DNA of 41,927 bases. Source: an uncultured Alphaproteobacteria bacterium (GTDB taxonomy: Bacteria > Pseudomonadota > Alphaproteobacteria > Bin95). Below are positions 18,422-26,270 of the stretch, piece by piece. The notes beneath the pieces were generated by a model. It ran no database searches, was not told where the DNA came from, and saw only the letters and a list, made by a program, of their open reading frames with translations. The number at the start of each line of letters is the position of its first letter. Position 1 is the first letter of the stretch. The position numbers and the translations under genes were made by a program. The stretch spans positions 1 through 41,927 of the forward strand of contig CALKDI010000007.1 in NCBI GenBank assembly GCA_938084065.1. Direction: 5' to 3'.

Positions 18422-19774
18422 TTAGGCTAGCCCATAGGCGCGGGCAAACAACTCAACCGGATGCGGCGCATCTTCAACACGGGCTCCAGCCTCGATAAGG
18501 CCCATACCTTGTGCAATGTGCATGCCAGCAAGCGGGCATTCGGACACGACATAGTGCTTACCAGCGGCCTCTTTGGCATTCTTAACAGCGGCCCGCGCTA
18601 CCGGTTTCCCGACTTTGTGCCCCACCTCATAGTTGTCTTTCATGATGCCCCAAGAGCCACCATGACCGGAGCAACGCTCCACAACTTTCAGGTCAATATT
18701 GGGGATAAAGCGCAATAGCTCGGCTGCTTTCTGACCCATATTTTGCGCCCGCGCATGGCAAGCGATGTGAACGGTCACGCTGCCATCCAGCGGCTTCAAG
18801 CCATCGGCCAGACCTTCGTTCTTGGCGATATCAACGATGTACTCGCTGATGTCTTTGGTCGCCGCAGACAAGGCTTTAACGTTCTCATCATCTGGCACAA
18901 TCAGCGGCCATTCAAACTTCAGCATCAGGGCGCATGATGGCACCAGCGCGATTATCGGCAGGCCCGCGTCTACCTGAGGGCGGAGCTGAGCCGCAACCTT
19001 GCGCGCCCGGTCAGCCACATTCTTGATATCACCCTGCTCCAATTGTGGCATGCCACAGCACATTGGATAGATCAGTTCCGCATCGACGCCGTTTTGCGCC
19101 AGGATCGCAAGGGCCGCCGTACCGGTCTCAGTCCGGTTGTGCTCCGCAAAGCAAGTGGCAAACACCAACGCCTTGCGCGCTGCGGCCGGTGCTGACGTAT
19201 TGCGCACCGGCGGCTGAGACTTGGTTTGAGACGACAGCGATTTTGCAGCGAATGTTGGCAATGCCGCGTCACGATGAACGCCAAGAGTCTTTTCCATCAA
19301 AGGCCGGGTCAGGTTGTTGCCTTCCTTGCTGGCCCAATTGCAGAGACCGGGTGCCAACCGCGCCATGCTGGCATTGCGGTCAGTCTGGGTCAGTTGTTTG
19401 GTGCCGAAATCAGCGCCATCCTTCTGAAACTCAGCTGCCCGATAGCGCAACATCAGATGCGGGAAATCCAGATTGAACTCATGCGGTGGCACATACGGGC
19501 ACTTTGTCATGTAGCACATGTCGCAAAGCGTGCAGGCATCAATGACCGGCTTGAAATCCTTGCTGTCCACCGTGTCGAGCTCAAACGACGGCGCTTCATC
19601 GATCAGATCGAACAGCTTTGGGAAGGAGTCGCAGAGGTTGAAGCAGCGGCGGCAGCCATGACAAATATCGAACACCCGACGCAACTCCGCATCAATCGAC
19701 GCGGGATCGGTAAAGTCTGGTTCGTTCCAGGGGATGGGGTGACGGATCGGGGCTTCCAAGCTGCCTTCAGCCAT
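18422..19774 (-). CDS. Fe-S oxidoreductase with two [4Fe-4S] motifs and CCG domains
   Basis: A 450-residue protein related to GlpC, glycolate-oxidase and heterodisulfide-reductase Fe-S subunits. The first cluster motif is C38-x2-C41-x2-C44-x3-C48; the second is C81-x2-C84-x2-C87-x4-C92 in CTLCDMCYMTKCPY. Two cysteine-rich CCG-type modules follow: CCGMPQ at 239-244 and a degenerate set CHARAQ (339), CSGHGGSWG (368) and ECPLAG (413). The second module lacks a doubled cysteine. ATG 19774 is preferred to an upstream TTG because AGGAG lies 6 bases before it. Such proteins pass electrons between a flavin or quinone partner and a substrate, but the partner here is unknown. It lies between rubrerythrin and DUF3501, a grouping that suggests it reduces rubrerythrin (inference). 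Confidence 0.88.
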   Translation of the reverse strand: MAEGSLEAPIRHPIPWNEPDFTDPASIDAELRRVFDICHGCRRCFNLCDSFPKLFDLIDEAPSFELDTVDSKDFKPVIDACTLCDMCYMTKCPYVPPHEFNLDFPHLMLRYRAAEFQKDGADFGTKQLTQTDRNASMARLAPGLCNWASKEGNNLTRPLMEKTLGVHRDAALPTFAAKSLSSQTKSQPPVRNTSAPAAARKALVFATCFAEHNRTETGTAALAILAQNGVDAELIYPMCCGMPQLEQGDIKNVADRARKVAAQLRPQVDAGLPIIALVPSCALMLKFEWPLIVPDDENVKALSAATKDISEYIVDIAKNEGLADGLKPLDGSVTVHIACHARAQNMGQKAAELLRFIPNIDLKVVERCSGHGGSWGIMKDNYEVGHKVGKPVARAAVKNAKEAAGKHYVVSECPLAGMHIAQGMGLIEAGARVEDAPHPVELFARAYGLA

Positions 19775-19845
19775 AGCCAACTCCTATTCGGCACGCCAAT
19801 ACATGCCGGTTACGATCAGAATAATCAAACAAATGCGGGGGAAGC

Positions 19846-19876
19846 GATGGAGCGCCGGCAATATCGACGCTCCATC
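19846..19876 (-). other. 9-bp stem-loop between rubrerythrin and Fe-S oxidoreductase genes
   Basis: GATGGAGCG (19846-19854) and CGCTCCATC (19868-19876) are perfect inverted repeats around a 13-nt loop. On the minus-strand transcript no T run follows, so it is more likely an RNA stability or partial-termination element that sets different levels of rubrerythrin and the downstream genes. Confidence 0.5.
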
Positions 19877-19899
19877 TTTCAGAATAGCTGAGGCGAGGC

Positions 19900-20313
19900 T
19901 TAGAGCTCGTCTAGGGCTTTCTGGAAACGACCAGCATGGCTACGCTCAGCCTTTGCCAGGGTCTCAAACCAATCAGCGATCTCGTCCAAGCCTTCTTCGC
20001 GAGCTGTGCGCGCCATGCCCGGGTACATATCTGTGTACTCGTGGGTTTCGCCAGCGACAGCGGCGCTCAAGTTTTTGTCGGTGGAACCGATCGGCAGGCC
20101 CGTGGCCGGATCACCAGTTTCCTCAAGGAACTCCAGATGGCCGTGTGCGTGGCCCGTCTCACCCTCAGCGGTGGAGCGGAAAACGGCGGCGACATCATTG
20201 TAGCCTTCGATGTCTGCTTTCTGTGCGAAGTACAGATAACGACGGTTGGCCTGGGATTCACCGGCAAACGCCGCTTTCAAATTGTCTTCGGTCTTGGTGC
20301 CCTTGAGAGCCAT
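19900..20313 (-). CDS. Rubrerythrin (short form without rubredoxin domain)
   Basis: A 137-residue four-helix ferritin-like diiron protein. Likely iron ligands are Glu19, Glu52 with His55 (EGETGH), Glu89 or Glu92, and Glu123 with His126 (AERSH), the two ExxH pairs of the family. There is no C-terminal rubredoxin-like CxxC domain, so an external electron donor is needed. Rubrerythrins reduce hydrogen peroxide to water. GGAGGAAGG precedes the ATG. The promoter and ICE-like box just upstream indicate control by Irr. The adjacent Fe-S oxidoreductase is a candidate reductase. Confidence 0.95.
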   Translation of the reverse strand: MALKGTKTEDNLKAAFAGESQANRRYLYFAQKADIEGYNDVAAVFRSTAEGETGHAHGHLEFLEETGDPATGLPIGSTDKNLSAAVAGETHEYTDMYPGMARTAREEGLDEIADWFETLAKAERSHAGRFQKALDEL

Positions 20314-20382
20314 GATGACCTTCCTCCGAGAAAGATGGGAAAACTTGTGTGATGCCGGAGCCCATCCCCGTCACCTGGGCCG

Positions 20383-20411
20383 ATTGTGGTGCCTTGCTGT
20401 CCGTTTGTCAA
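20383..20411 (-). promoter_or_regulatory. Sigma70-type promoter of the rubrerythrin gene
   Basis: Read on the minus strand: -35 TTGACA (20411-20406), a 17-bp spacer, and -10 CACAAT (20388-20383). Transcription would start near 20376, giving a leader of about 63 nt before the rubrerythrin ATG. Confidence 0.6.
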
Positions 20412-20412
20412 G

Positions 20413-20429
20413 TTTAGAATATTTCTAAA
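20413..20429. promoter_or_regulatory. ICE-like operator for Irr
   Basis: A perfect dyad TTTAGAA-TAT-TTCTAAA with 7-bp arms and a 3-bp spacer. It matches the iron control element recognised by Irr in alphaproteobacteria and lies one base upstream of the rubrerythrin -35, centred about 45 bp before the predicted start site. That position would allow either activation or occlusion of RNA polymerase. Confidence 0.75.
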
Positions 20430-20455
20430 ATATTCGATAACTTACTGATACCTAC

Positions 20456-20872
20456 CTAGTCGTTGCGCACGCGCACTACGATATCGACGCGGTCAATTTG
20501 CGTGCCTAACGGCGGACTAGGCAGGCTGGCTACATTAATAAGCTCAGCCGGGATGTCCGTCAGTTCGCCGCGCTCAACGTTGAAGAAGTGGTGGTGCGAA
20601 CCGGTATTGGTGTCGAAATAAGATCGCCCCGGATCGACAACAACTTCGCGCAGCAAGCCAGCTTCACAAAATTGGTGCAAAGTATTGTAGACGGTCGCCA
20701 GGGAGACGGAGAGTCCGGCATTCTCGGCTTCCAGATGCAACTGGTCAGCTGTGATATGACGTTGTTGGTCACCGGAAAACAACAACCGGCCCAACCCCAT
20801 CCGTTGCCGCGTCGGACGCAAATTCGCGTTTCGAAGCTGCTCTATGATACTGCTGTATGATCGGTCGGTCAT
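20456..20872 (-). CDS. irr: Fur-family iron response regulator Irr
   Basis: A 138-residue Fur superfamily regulator. The N-terminal winged helix contains ADQLHLEAENAGLSVSLATVYNTLHQF, and the metal/haem region has the triple histidine SHHHFFNV (residues 93-95). The CxxC structural zinc motifs of Fur and PerR are absent, and the overall pattern matches Irr. The classical N-terminal haem regulatory Cys-Pro motif is also absent, as in many Irr proteins. The start ATG 20872 is preferred over 20878 because AGGGA is then correctly spaced. It lies between an NMO-family gene and rubrerythrin on the same strand, with an ICE-like box just downstream. Irr normally acts under iron limitation and is degraded or inactivated with haem. 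Confidence 0.88.
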   Translation of the reverse strand: MTDRSYSSIIEQLRNANLRPTRQRMGLGRLLFSGDQQRHITADQLHLEAENAGLSVSLATVYNTLHQFCEAGLLREVVVDPGRSYFDTNTGSHHHFFNVERGELTDIPAELINVASLPSPPLGTQIDRVDIVVRVRND

Positions 20873-20925
20873 TGCCATTCCCTATCGTTGCCGGTCAAAA
20901 GTACAATTTAAACTGCACTCTGTGA

Positions 20926-20961
20926 GCCTCAGTATATATACGAGGCCCACCACCACTGCAA
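20926..20961 (-). promoter_or_regulatory. irr promoter with overlapping palindrome
   Basis: On the minus strand TTGCAG (20961-20956) and TATATA (20938-20933), spaced 17 bp, form a plausible promoter. The -10 lies inside a near-perfect dyad: GCCTC (20926-20930), one A, palindromic GTATATATAC (20932-20941), GAGGC (20942-20946). The dyad could bind a repressor or form a stem-loop at the transcript start. It does not resemble the ICE box. Confidence 0.5.
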
Positions 20962-20979
20962 AACGAGACAGCGCAAACA

Positions 20980-20993
20980 GTGACCGCCGTCAC
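20980..20993 (-). terminator. Weak stem-loop after the NMO-family gene
   Basis: GTGAC/GTCAC arms with a 4-nt loop lie about 10 bp after the stop of the upstream flavoprotein gene and are followed on the minus strand by TGTTTG. This could be a weak terminator that makes irr expression depend on its own promoter. Confidence 0.3.
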
Positions 20994-21002
20994 AAACTTA
21001 GT

Positions 21003-22403
21003 TTAAGCGCCGCTTTTGATGCGGTCTACCAACTCTTTAACTGTTGGGACAAAACCATTGGCGTAGTACGGGTCTGATGCGAACCGATAAGCGTTATGAC
21101 CAGCAAACATCAACTGAGTATCAGGCTCAACGCCATGAGCAATGTTCTGCAATGTCTTTTGAATACAATAAGATCGCGGGTCCGTCTTACGACCAGTGGT
21201 ACCCGCCTCTGATTCCGACCAGTTCGAGAAGCGACAAGCCGACAGGCAACCCATGCATTCAATCTGATGGGTCAGAATTTGGTTCCGCGATTCCATGGAG
21301 ACAAATATCAGTGTCGAATCCGGAGTTCGCATAGCCTCTGCAAAGCCATCTGCCTTCCAGCCCTCTGCCCGATGCAACTCCTCGCCCGTCAAATAGACCT
21401 TGCGCCCGCGCGGCCCCATCGGGAATGGCGTGTCATGCTCGCCCACCGGTTCGCTGGAGAAGGCAATTTGCCGTTCGTTGCGCTGCCGCAACTCCTCAAT
21501 AAAATCATTGCGGACGGCAGACGAATAGAAACCCGTCGGGCTGTAACGATTTAGGAAGACGTCGCCTTCCTCTAAGGTCAGCAGCCGCTGTTTCCACTCA
21601 TTAGAAATAGGACTTTCCTCGGTCAACAACGGCCGTGTTCCGAACTGGAAGGCGACCGGCGCAAGCTCTGGATCATCAATCCAATCGGCCCATTCATCCA
21701 GACGCCAGACACCGCCAGCCATCACGACCGGTACGTCATTCAATCCAACCTGGTTCATCAGCTTCCGCAGCTCGCGAACACGCGGTTTGGGGTCCTCTGG
21801 CTTTTCTGGATCTTCACTGTTCGACAGGCCATTGTGACCACCGGCGCGCCAGGGATCTTCGTAAACGACACCCCCCAACCATTCCGGGAACTTGTGATAG
21901 GCTCGCTTCCACAACGCGCGGAAAGCACGAGCTGACGAGACAATCGGGTAATAGTAGACGCCGTACGAGGCCGTGATTTCCGCAACCTTATACGGCATGC
22001 CGGCACCGCAGGTTACGCCATCGATCAAACCATGGGCACCCTGCAAAGCACCGTGCAGCACCCGCTCTGCTCCGCCCATTTCCCACAAAATATTCATGTG
22101 GATGGGGCCAGCCCCATTGGAAATTTCATAAGCGGTACGGGCTTGAAAGATCGCACCACGCACCGCGTGGGCGATCAGTTCATCGTGTCGGTCGCGCCGG
22201 GTTCTGCCCAGATAATCCTGGAAAACCATTTCCCCGTCGTCATCGCGGGAGTCCGCGTTAACACCAGAGAATGTGCCTGCTCCGCCGGTGGCTGCCCACG
22301 CGCCGGAGCTTTCACCGTTGGACACCGCAATACCTTTGCCCCCCTCGATGAGAGGGAGAGCATCGCGGCCGGAAATCCGCATCTGGTTCAGCACAAAGCC
22401 CAT
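21003..22403 (-). CDS. NAD(P)H:flavin oxidoreductase / nitronate monooxygenase family protein
   Basis: A 466-residue FMN-dependent TIM-barrel protein of the 2-nitropropane dioxygenase family. Visible features are ISGRDALPLIEGGKGIAVSN near the N-terminus, the family AGGHNG at 187-192, VVMAGGVWRLDEWADW near 226-241, and FQFGTRPLLTEE near 252-263. It is longer than typical nitronate monooxygenases (320-360 residues). The extra C-terminal region carries Cys383-x2-Cys386-x3-Cys390 and Cys413, which could hold an Fe-S cluster. The true substrate is unknown. It begins 30 bp after pnp with AAGGG at good spacing, and irr follows on the same strand. Confidence 0.82.
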   Translation of the reverse strand: MGFVLNQMRISGRDALPLIEGGKGIAVSNGESSGAWAATGGAGTFSGVNADSRDDDGEMVFQDYLGRTRRDRHDELIAHAVRGAIFQARTAYEISNGAGPIHMNILWEMGGAERVLHGALQGAHGLIDGVTCGAGMPYKVAEITASYGVYYYPIVSSARAFRALWKRAYHKFPEWLGGVVYEDPWRAGGHNGLSNSEDPEKPEDPKPRVRELRKLMNQVGLNDVPVVMAGGVWRLDEWADWIDDPELAPVAFQFGTRPLLTEESPISNEWKQRLLTLEEGDVFLNRYSPTGFYSSAVRNDFIEELRQRNERQIAFSSEPVGEHDTPFPMGPRGRKVYLTGEELHRAEGWKADGFAEAMRTPDSTLIFVSMESRNQILTHQIECMGCLSACRFSNWSESEAGTTGRKTDPRSYCIQKTLQNIAHGVEPDTQLMFAGHNAYRFASDPYYANGFVPTVKELVDRIKSGA

Positions 22404-22433
22404 GAGGGCGCGACCCTTTCGAGAGCGTGTAGC

Positions 22434-24551
22434 TTAAGAGTCTGCTTGAGCAGAGATCTCTTCGCCGGTTTCTTGATTGACGACTTTCATCGAGAGCTTG
22501 ATCTTGCCGCGATCATCAATGGCAAGGCATTTCACCTTAACCATCTGACCTTCGCTAACAACATCGCCAACCGTGTTCACGCGCTCGTTCTTCAACTCGC
22601 TGATATGGACCAAGCCATCGCGCGGGCCGAGGAAGTTCACGAATGCACCAAAGTCCATGATCTTGACGACCTTACCGTCATAGATCTCACCAACTTCCGG
22701 CTCCGCGACGATGCCACGAATCCAATCGATAGCGCGCTGAGCCGAGTCGGGATCCGTGCTGGCGATCTTGACGGTGCCATCATCGTCGATATCGACCTTC
22801 GCGCCGGTTTCGGCGACGATTTCGCGAATGACCTTGCCACCGGTGCCAATGATGTCGCGGATCTTATCCTTCGGCACCTTCATCGTGGTGATGCGCGGTG
22901 CGTTCTGGCTGACCTCGGTGCGAGCATTGCCAATGGCGCGCTCCATCTCACCCAAGATGTGGATGCGACCATCACGGGCCTGCTTCAAGGCTACCTGCAT
23001 GATCTCCTCAGTGATTGAGGTGATCTTGATGTCCATCTGCAGGGAGGTTACGCCAACTTCGGTACCAGCCACTTTGAAGTCCATATCGCCCAGGTGATCT
23101 TCATCACCAAGGATATCGGACAGCACAGCATAGCGGTCGCCTTCCTTGATCAGGCCCATGGCGATACCAGCCACCGGACGCTTCAACGGCACACCAGCAT
23201 CCATTAGCGCCAGGGAGCCACCGCAGACAGTCGCCATCGAGGACGAACCGTTCGACTCGGTGATCTCCGACACCACACGCATGGTGTAAGGGAAGTCTTC
23301 CTTTGACGGCAGCAGCGGGCGAATTGCGCGCCACGCCAGCTTACCATGGCCGATCTCACGACGGCCCGGCGGGCCAAAACGACCAGCTTCACCCACAGAG
23401 TAGGGAGGGAAGTTGTAGTGCAGCAGGAAGTGCTCGCGATACTCGCCGGCTAGGGCGTCCATCATCTGCTCGTCCTGGGCGGTACCCAGCGTCGCAATCA
23501 CCAGCGCTTGAGTCTCGCCACGGGTGAACAAGGAGGAGCCGTGAGCGCGCGGCAGCACGCCAACTTCCGGAACGATCGGGCGAATATCCACGGTGGTGCG
23601 GCCATCGATGCGCTTGCCAGTATCTAGGATACCGCCACGAACGATGTCACTTTCCAGCTCTTTGAACAAGCCGCCAGCGATCTCAAGATCGGCGTTTTCT
23701 GCGGCCAAAGTGGCCATTGCGCCGCTTTTCGCTGCAGCAACCGCATCCTGACGCTCAGCTTTAGCAGGAATTTGGTAGGCATTGCGGACACCATCAGCAG
23801 CCAATGCAGCCATGCGGGTGCGCACTGCGGCGACGCCATCAGCTTCGCCTGGCATGTTCCAAGGCTCTTTGGCAGATTCTTCAGCCAGATCGATAATGCA
23901 ATCGATGACTGGCTGGAAGCCACGGTGGCCGAACATGACCGCCTCGAGCATACGCTCCTCAGACAGCTCTTGCGCTTCAGACTCAACCATCAACACACCG
24001 GCATTGGTACCAGCAACGATGAGATCAAGCTTAGACTCTTTCATCTGGTCGAGCGTTGGGTTCAGGACCAACTCGCCGTTGACCTCTCCGACGCGGGTGC
24101 CAGCGATCGGGCCCAGGAATGGGATGCCAGAAATGGTCAACGCCGCACTGGTGCCAATCATCGCAACCATGTCCGGATCCGTCTCCATATCATGCGCCAG
24201 CACGGTGCAGATGATCTGGGTTTCGTGGCGGAAGCCTTTGGCGAACAGCGGGCGGATCGGGCGATCGATCAGGCGAGAGGTCAGGACCTCTTTCTCGCTC
24301 GGCCGGGCTTCGCGCTTAAAAAAACCGCCGGGAATCTTGCCCGCAGCGTAGGTTTTTTCTTGGTAATGAACGCTCAGTGGGAAAAAATCGATGCCGGCAC
24401 GAGGCTTTTTCTCGGCGACTGCGGTGCAAAGCACGGTGGTGCCGCCAAGAGAGATCAACACAGCGCCATCGGCCTGGCGGGCGATACGCCCAGTTTCCAA
24501 GATCAGCGGGCGACCTGCCCACATTATTTCTTTTCGTACGATATCAAACAT
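22434..24551 (-). CDS. pnp: Polynucleotide phosphorylase PNPase
   Basis: 3'-5' phosphorolytic exoribonuclease and degradosome component. Starting at ATG 24551 the protein has 705 residues, the usual size; upstream in-frame starts fall in or next to the rpsO-pnp hairpin. It has two RNase PH-like domains ([21 protein letters not shown] in the first; [18 protein letters not shown] and [19 protein letters not shown] in the second), a KH domain ([18 protein letters not shown]) and a C-terminal S1 domain ([18 protein letters not shown]). AAGGA precedes the start. It follows rpsO, as in most proteobacteria. Confidence 0.98.
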   Translation of the reverse strand: MFDIVRKEIMWAGRPLILETGRIARQADGAVLISLGGTTVLCTAVAEKKPRAGIDFFPLSVHYQEKTYAAGKIPGGFFKREARPSEKEVLTSRLIDRPIRPLFAKGFRHETQIICTVLAHDMETDPDMVAMIGTSAALTISGIPFLGPIAGTRVGEVNGELVLNPTLDQMKESKLDLIVAGTNAGVLMVESEAQELSEERMLEAVMFGHRGFQPVIDCIIDLAEESAKEPWNMPGEADGVAAVRTRMAALAADGVRNAYQIPAKAERQDAVAAAKSGAMATLAAENADLEIAGGLFKELESDIVRGGILDTGKRIDGRTTVDIRPIVPEVGVLPRAHGSSLFTRGETQALVIATLGTAQDEQMMDALAGEYREHFLLHYNFPPYSVGEAGRFGPPGRREIGHGKLAWRAIRPLLPSKEDFPYTMRVVSEITESNGSSSMATVCGGSLALMDAGVPLKRPVAGIAMGLIKEGDRYAVLSDILGDEDHLGDMDFKVAGTEVGVTSLQMDIKITSITEEIMQVALKQARDGRIHILGEMERAIGNARTEVSQNAPRITTMKVPKDKIRDIIGTGGKVIREIVAETGAKVDIDDDGTVKIASTDPDSAQRAIDWIRGIVAEPEVGEIYDGKVVKIMDFGAFVNFLGPRDGLVHISELKNERVNTVGDVVSEGQMVKVKCLAIDDRGKIKLSMKVVNQETGEEISAQADS

Positions 24552-24575
24552 GCGTTCTATATTCCTTACAGTCAT

Positions 24576-24600
24576 CGACACCGGGCCCGGCCCGGTGTCG
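24576..24600 (-). other. Perfect hairpin between rpsO and pnp
   Basis: Bases 24576-24587 and 24589-24600 are exact 12-bp inverted repeats (CGACACCGGGCC and its complement) around one central base. In the sense direction of rpsO-pnp no T run follows; the A-rich stretch precedes it. This favours an RNase III-type processing site or attenuator over a full terminator. Hairpins here control pnp mRNA decay in enterobacteria. Confidence 0.7.
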
Positions 24601-24608
24601 TTTTTGAT

Positions 24609-24878
24609 TTAGCGGCGCAACTCAAGGCGAGAAATAAGGCTGCGGTAGCGTGCCTCTTCCTTGCGCCGCACGTAATCCAGTAGCGAGCGACGCTGCGCAA
24701 CCAGCATCAGCAGGCCACGACGTGAGTGAACGTCCTTGTGATGCTCTTTCAGATGCTCTGTCAGGTTCTTGACGCGCTCCGTGATGATCGCGATCTGAAC
24801 CTCCGGCGAACCGGTATCGCCCTCTTGCAGGCCGTACTCTTTGATCAACTCTTGCTTACGCTCAGGCGTGATCGACAT
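24609..24878 (-). CDS. rpsO: 30S ribosomal protein S15
   Basis: An 89-residue primary binding protein of 16S rRNA central domain. The start [16 protein letters not shown], the sequence [26 protein letters not shown] and the C-terminal [20 protein letters not shown] are characteristic. GAAGGAG lies 7 bases before the ATG. The start overlaps the end of truB by 17 bp, so ribosomes finishing truB probably feed rpsO. Confidence 0.98.
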   Translation of the reverse strand: MSITPERKQELIKEYGLQEGDTGSPEVQIAIITERVKNLTEHLKEHHKDVHSRRGLLMLVAQRRSLLDYVRRKEEARYRSLISRLELRR

Positions 24879-25860
24879 CGTTTGCTCCTTCTGTGTTGGG
24901 AGAGGCCGTCGCAATTTCTTCACGAGGCGGCCGATGGATGATCCGCAGGGGTTTGGCTTGACCTTCCTCGAGGCGCACGAGCGCAACCGTAATATCATCA
25001 CAGATAGCGCGAAGGACGTCGCCGTCCTCATATGCGTCTACCCGATCAGTATCACTTCTGCGGAACAGTGCCACGGGGCGGCCATGCCGAAGCCCTACGG
25101 CTTCGCTTCCGGAAACGGCCAGCGCCGGGATGTCGGCCAGCGCGGTCTCCACCGGAAGCAATTCTGGTGAATCTTGGTCTATATGACCGGTGTCTTCGAG
25201 TTTTGCTAGTGTGTGGGCCATATCTTCATGAAAAGGCCCAACGGCTATTCGACGCAGCGCAGTCACGTGGCCGACTGTACCCACAGCAACAGCGATATCG
25301 CGGGCGAGGCTGCGCATGTAAGAGCCCTTGCCACATTCGACCGCAAACACCGCGTGGTCAGCGTCTGGCATGGAATGCAAATCGAGTCGGTCGATCTGGA
25401 TCGTCCGCGCTTCCAGCTGCACTTCCTGCTTTTCCCGCGCCAGGTCATAGGCGCGGACGCCATCGACTTTGATGGCTGAGAAAATTGGTGGAACCTGTTG
25501 GATTTGGCCGACGAATTGGGGAAGGGCTGCTTCAATGGCGGCCCTATCTGGTCGCACATCGCTGGTGGCAATCACCTCGCCCTCAGCATCGTCCGTATCC
25601 CGCGCCTCGCCCCATTGCACGGTGAAGCGGTAAATTTTCTGGCCATCCATGATATACGGAACGGTCTTTGTTCCTTCACCCAACGCTATCGGTAGCACAC
25701 CAGTCGCCAAGGGATCGAGCGTGCCGCCATGGCCCGCCTTAGCCCCCTTTGCCAACCGCTTGATCGCGTTGCAAACCCCCGTTGAGGTGATGCCAGACGG
25801 CTTATCAACAATGAGCCAACCGTTAACGTTGGCTTTCGGCTTCCGCCGCCTGGGTGCCAT
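24862..25860 (-). CDS. truB: tRNA pseudouridine-55 synthase TruB
   Basis: Forms pseudouridine at position 55 of the tRNA T loop. The catalytic aspartate is D49 in [24 protein letters not shown] and [15 protein letters not shown] are further family motifs. The protein has 332 residues with a charged C-terminal tail. Its ATG overlaps the rbfA TAA (TAATG on the minus strand), and its 3' end overlaps rpsO, placing it firmly in the infB-rbfA-truB-rpsO-pnp transcription unit. Confidence 0.97.
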   Translation of the reverse strand: MAPRRRKPKANVNGWLIVDKPSGITSTGVCNAIKRLAKGAKAGHGGTLDPLATGVLPIALGEGTKTVPYIMDGQKIYRFTVQWGEARDTDDAEGEVIATSDVRPDRAAIEAALPQFVGQIQQVPPIFSAIKVDGVRAYDLAREKQEVQLEARTIQIDRLDLHSMPDADHAVFAVECGKGSYMRSLARDIAVAVGTVGHVTALRRIAVGPFHEDMAHTLAKLEDTGHIDQDSPELLPVETALADIPALAVSGSEAVGLRHGRPVALFRRSDTDRVDAYEDGDVLRAICDDITVALVRLEEGQAKPLRIIHRPPREEIATASPNTEGANDVDHA

Positions 25861-26246
25861 TAATTTTGGCCCTTTGCCAATAGCTCATCAATACGTTCAG
25901 CCACGGAGAACGAGGTATCGGCCCTAAACGTCAGGTCCGGTGTGAATTTGGATTCCAACTTTGTGGCGATCTGCCCGCGCAAATAGCCACGCGCACGCTC
26001 TAGCGATTTCACCACAGCGTTTGCATCTAAGCCCCCCAAAGGAGTCACAAACACAGTCGCATTTTTGAGATCCGGCGAAGGCCGCACCTCTGTAATGGTG
26101 ACATGGGCGTCGGCAAGCACGGGGTCGCGGAATTCACCGCGCGCCATGATCTCCGACAACGAATGGCGCAGCAATTCACCCATGCGCAATTGGCGCTGGG
26201 TCGGCCCCTGAGGGCCACCGCTGGATCCACGACGACCGCGAGTCAT
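25860..26246 (-). CDS. rbfA: 30S ribosome-binding factor RbfA
   Basis: A 128-residue KH-like factor for late 30S maturation and cold adaptation. Recognised by QLRMGELLRHSLSEIMARGE, VTITEVRPSPDLKNATVFVTPLG and LRGQIATKLESKFTPDLTFRAD (reading across the single KH domain). A GGGGAGG lies before the ATG. It is 24 bp after infB and overlaps truB. Confidence 0.96.
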   Translation of the reverse strand: MTRGRRGSSGGPQGPTQRQLRMGELLRHSLSEIMARGEFRDPVLADAHVTITEVRPSPDLKNATVFVTPLGGLDANAVVKSLERARGYLRGQIATKLESKFTPDLTFRADTSFSVAERIDELLAKGQN

Positions 26247-26270
26247 CGGCCGCCCTCCCCACCATCGGGG

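Noticed and set aside
22032-23018. 328-codon open frame antisense to pnp and the NMO-family gene
   Set aside because: It is a shadow of two well-supported genes, with no recognisable protein features or ribosome binding site.
23772-24683. 303-codon open frame antisense to pnp
   Set aside because: Shadow of pnp, crossing the rpsO-pnp hairpin; no protein-like pattern.
24879-25031. 51-residue N-terminal extension of S15
   Set aside because: Lies inside truB; S15 begins MSITPERK at 24878 with a strong ribosome binding site.
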